Of a DNA stretch of 6,319 bases, positions 5,705 to 6,319 are shown piece by piece. The position numbers and the translations under genes are program-made. The DNA is from Actinomycetes bacterium (lineage in GTDB: Bacteria; Actinomycetota; Acidimicrobiia; Acidimicrobiales; Palsa-688), in the NCBI GenBank assembly GCA_021846485.1, contig JAJZWW010000202.1:1-6319 (forward strand), read 5' to 3'. How positions within the stretch are numbered: the first letter of the stretch is position 1; each line of letters begins with the position of its first letter. Under the pieces are notes generated by a model. That model searched no databases, had not been told where the DNA came from, and saw nothing but the letters and a program-made list of their open reading frames with translations.

Positions 5705-6319
5705 AAAGGTGCGCACGATCGCCGTCGACACCGAGAACCGCACCGGCTCCGGCTCCCAGTCCCGGGCGCGCTGCCCGACCCGCGGAGGCGTCACCAGCCC
5801 CGAGGGACGGCGCGCGGGCCGCCCAGTGGTGGGTGACGACGGCGGCGGCGGCCGGGAGCTCCCGGCGGGTCGTCGCCTCCAGCCGGGCCCGCACCTCGGC
5901 GTCGGCCGGGCCGCTGGCGAGGCGGGCCGGGTCGATCCGGGCGCCGTGCGGCGCGAACGTCGCCGACCGGGCGCCGTGCACGTGGGCCAGCTCCTCGCGC
6001 TCGCCCGGGTCCAGGTCCCGCAGGTCGGCCGGCCCGACGCCCCGGGCCCTCGCCGCCTGCAGGCCGGCGGAGAGGTGGGCCACCTGCGGTCCCGTCGTGG
6101 CCGCTACCGAGCATCCCCGGCCTTCAGGTAGCCGCACTCGATGCCCTCTGCGGGGCGACCGCCCCGATCTCGTCCACCGCCGCCCACGTGGCGCGCTCCG
6201 CCCGCCCTGCGGCGTCGGCGCCGGCCCGCTCGGCGTGCACAGCCCAGCTGCCGGCGATCCCCGATGACACCCAGCCGCCGTTGCGGCCCGGCGGCCCGAA
6301 GGCGGCGATCTCCCGCTCG
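5705..6319 (-). pseudogene. Decayed FAD-dependent amine/amino-acid oxidoreductase (DAO family), partial
   Basis: The gene enters from the right edge, so its true N-terminus is not visible. Family-like stretches occur in order on the minus strand but in changing frames. The first (6318-6150) reads EREIAAFGPPGRNGGW, then VDEIGAV, matching the FGASGRNGGW region; this frame stops at 6126-6124. A shift near 6148 gives EGIECGYLKAG until TAG at 6106-6104. A second shift gives VAATTGPQVAHL through FAPHGARIDPARLASG (about 6107-5910). The middle of the protein is then missing, and RRELPAAAAVVTHHW follows, to 5823. A third shift gives GGPRAVPRGW, with TGA at 5793-5791. Finally, another frame reads TPPRVGQRARDWEPEPVRF (5791-5735), like the C-terminal WEPEPLR motif of the PuuB/OrdL-like group. 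Intact members are roughly 450 residues with an N-terminal Rossmann FAD domain. Two large deletions plus at least three shifts mean it cannot make an active enzyme. The exact subfamily and former substrate are unknown. Confidence 0.84.

Noticed and set aside
5544..6137. A 197-residue minus-strand hypothetical protein.
   Set aside because: Only its first half resembles anything, and that is one frame-segment of the oxidoreductase relic. Its end is the translated 9-bp repeat and GC-rich filler.
1..6319. Search for CRISPR arrays, tRNA/rRNA genes, insertion sequences, phage or defence genes, or a biosynthetic cluster around the sulfotransferase.
   Set aside because: No regularly spaced repeats beyond the 9-bp array, no cloverleaf-type tRNA sequence, no transposase motif and no PKS/NRPS domain could be seen in the window.

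Overview
The window is very G+C-rich (by eye well above 70%). It uses GTG starts, has strong Shine-Dalgarno (SD) sequences before two genes, and has genes with almost exclusively G/C third positions. That points to an actinobacterial (Actinomycetota) chromosome; the order cannot be fixed from this sequence alone. The FtsK gene at the left edge argues for chromosome rather than plasmid or phage. Because stop codons are rare in such DNA, both strands are full of long open frames, most of which are shadows.

Layout from left to right. (1) Positions 1-688, minus strand: the N-terminal membrane part of an FtsK/SpoIIIE-type DNA translocase, running off the left edge. (2) 689-829: a short divergent intergenic region. 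(3) 830-2110, plus: a PAPS-dependent sulfotransferase with an extra C-terminal domain of about 110 residues. (4) 2111-2317: a non-coding gap with short imperfect repeats. (5) 2318-3979, plus: an AidB-type acyl-CoA dehydrogenase. (6) 3980-4281: a convergent gap with two GC-rich hairpins that may act as terminators. (7) 4282-5448, minus: glutaryl-CoA dehydrogenase, gcdH. (8) 5449-5704: the gcdH upstream region, with a perfect 12-bp palindrome, a 22-bp-spaced direct repeat and a 9-bp tandem repeat. (9) 5705-6319, minus: a decayed FAD-dependent amine/amino-acid oxidoreductase gene, broken by frameshifts and two large internal deletions, entering from the right edge.

How the genes may work together. 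Both acyl-CoA dehydrogenases act on CoA thioesters. GcdH should convert glutaryl-CoA to crotonyl-CoA plus CO2 in lysine, tryptophan or glutarate catabolism. The AidB-like enzyme has the acyl-CoA dehydrogenase fold and catalytic Glu, but its substrate is unknown. The oxidoreductase relic resembles amine or amino-acid oxidases, so this neighbourhood may once have fed amine or lysine breakdown products toward GcdH; that is inference only. The sulfotransferase and AidB-like genes share a strand but are separated by 207 bases, so a common operon is possible but not shown. I see no defence system, CRISPR array, mobile element, tRNA or rRNA. The most unusual items are the dismembered oxidoreductase, the two-domain sulfotransferase and the operator-like repeats upstream of gcdH.
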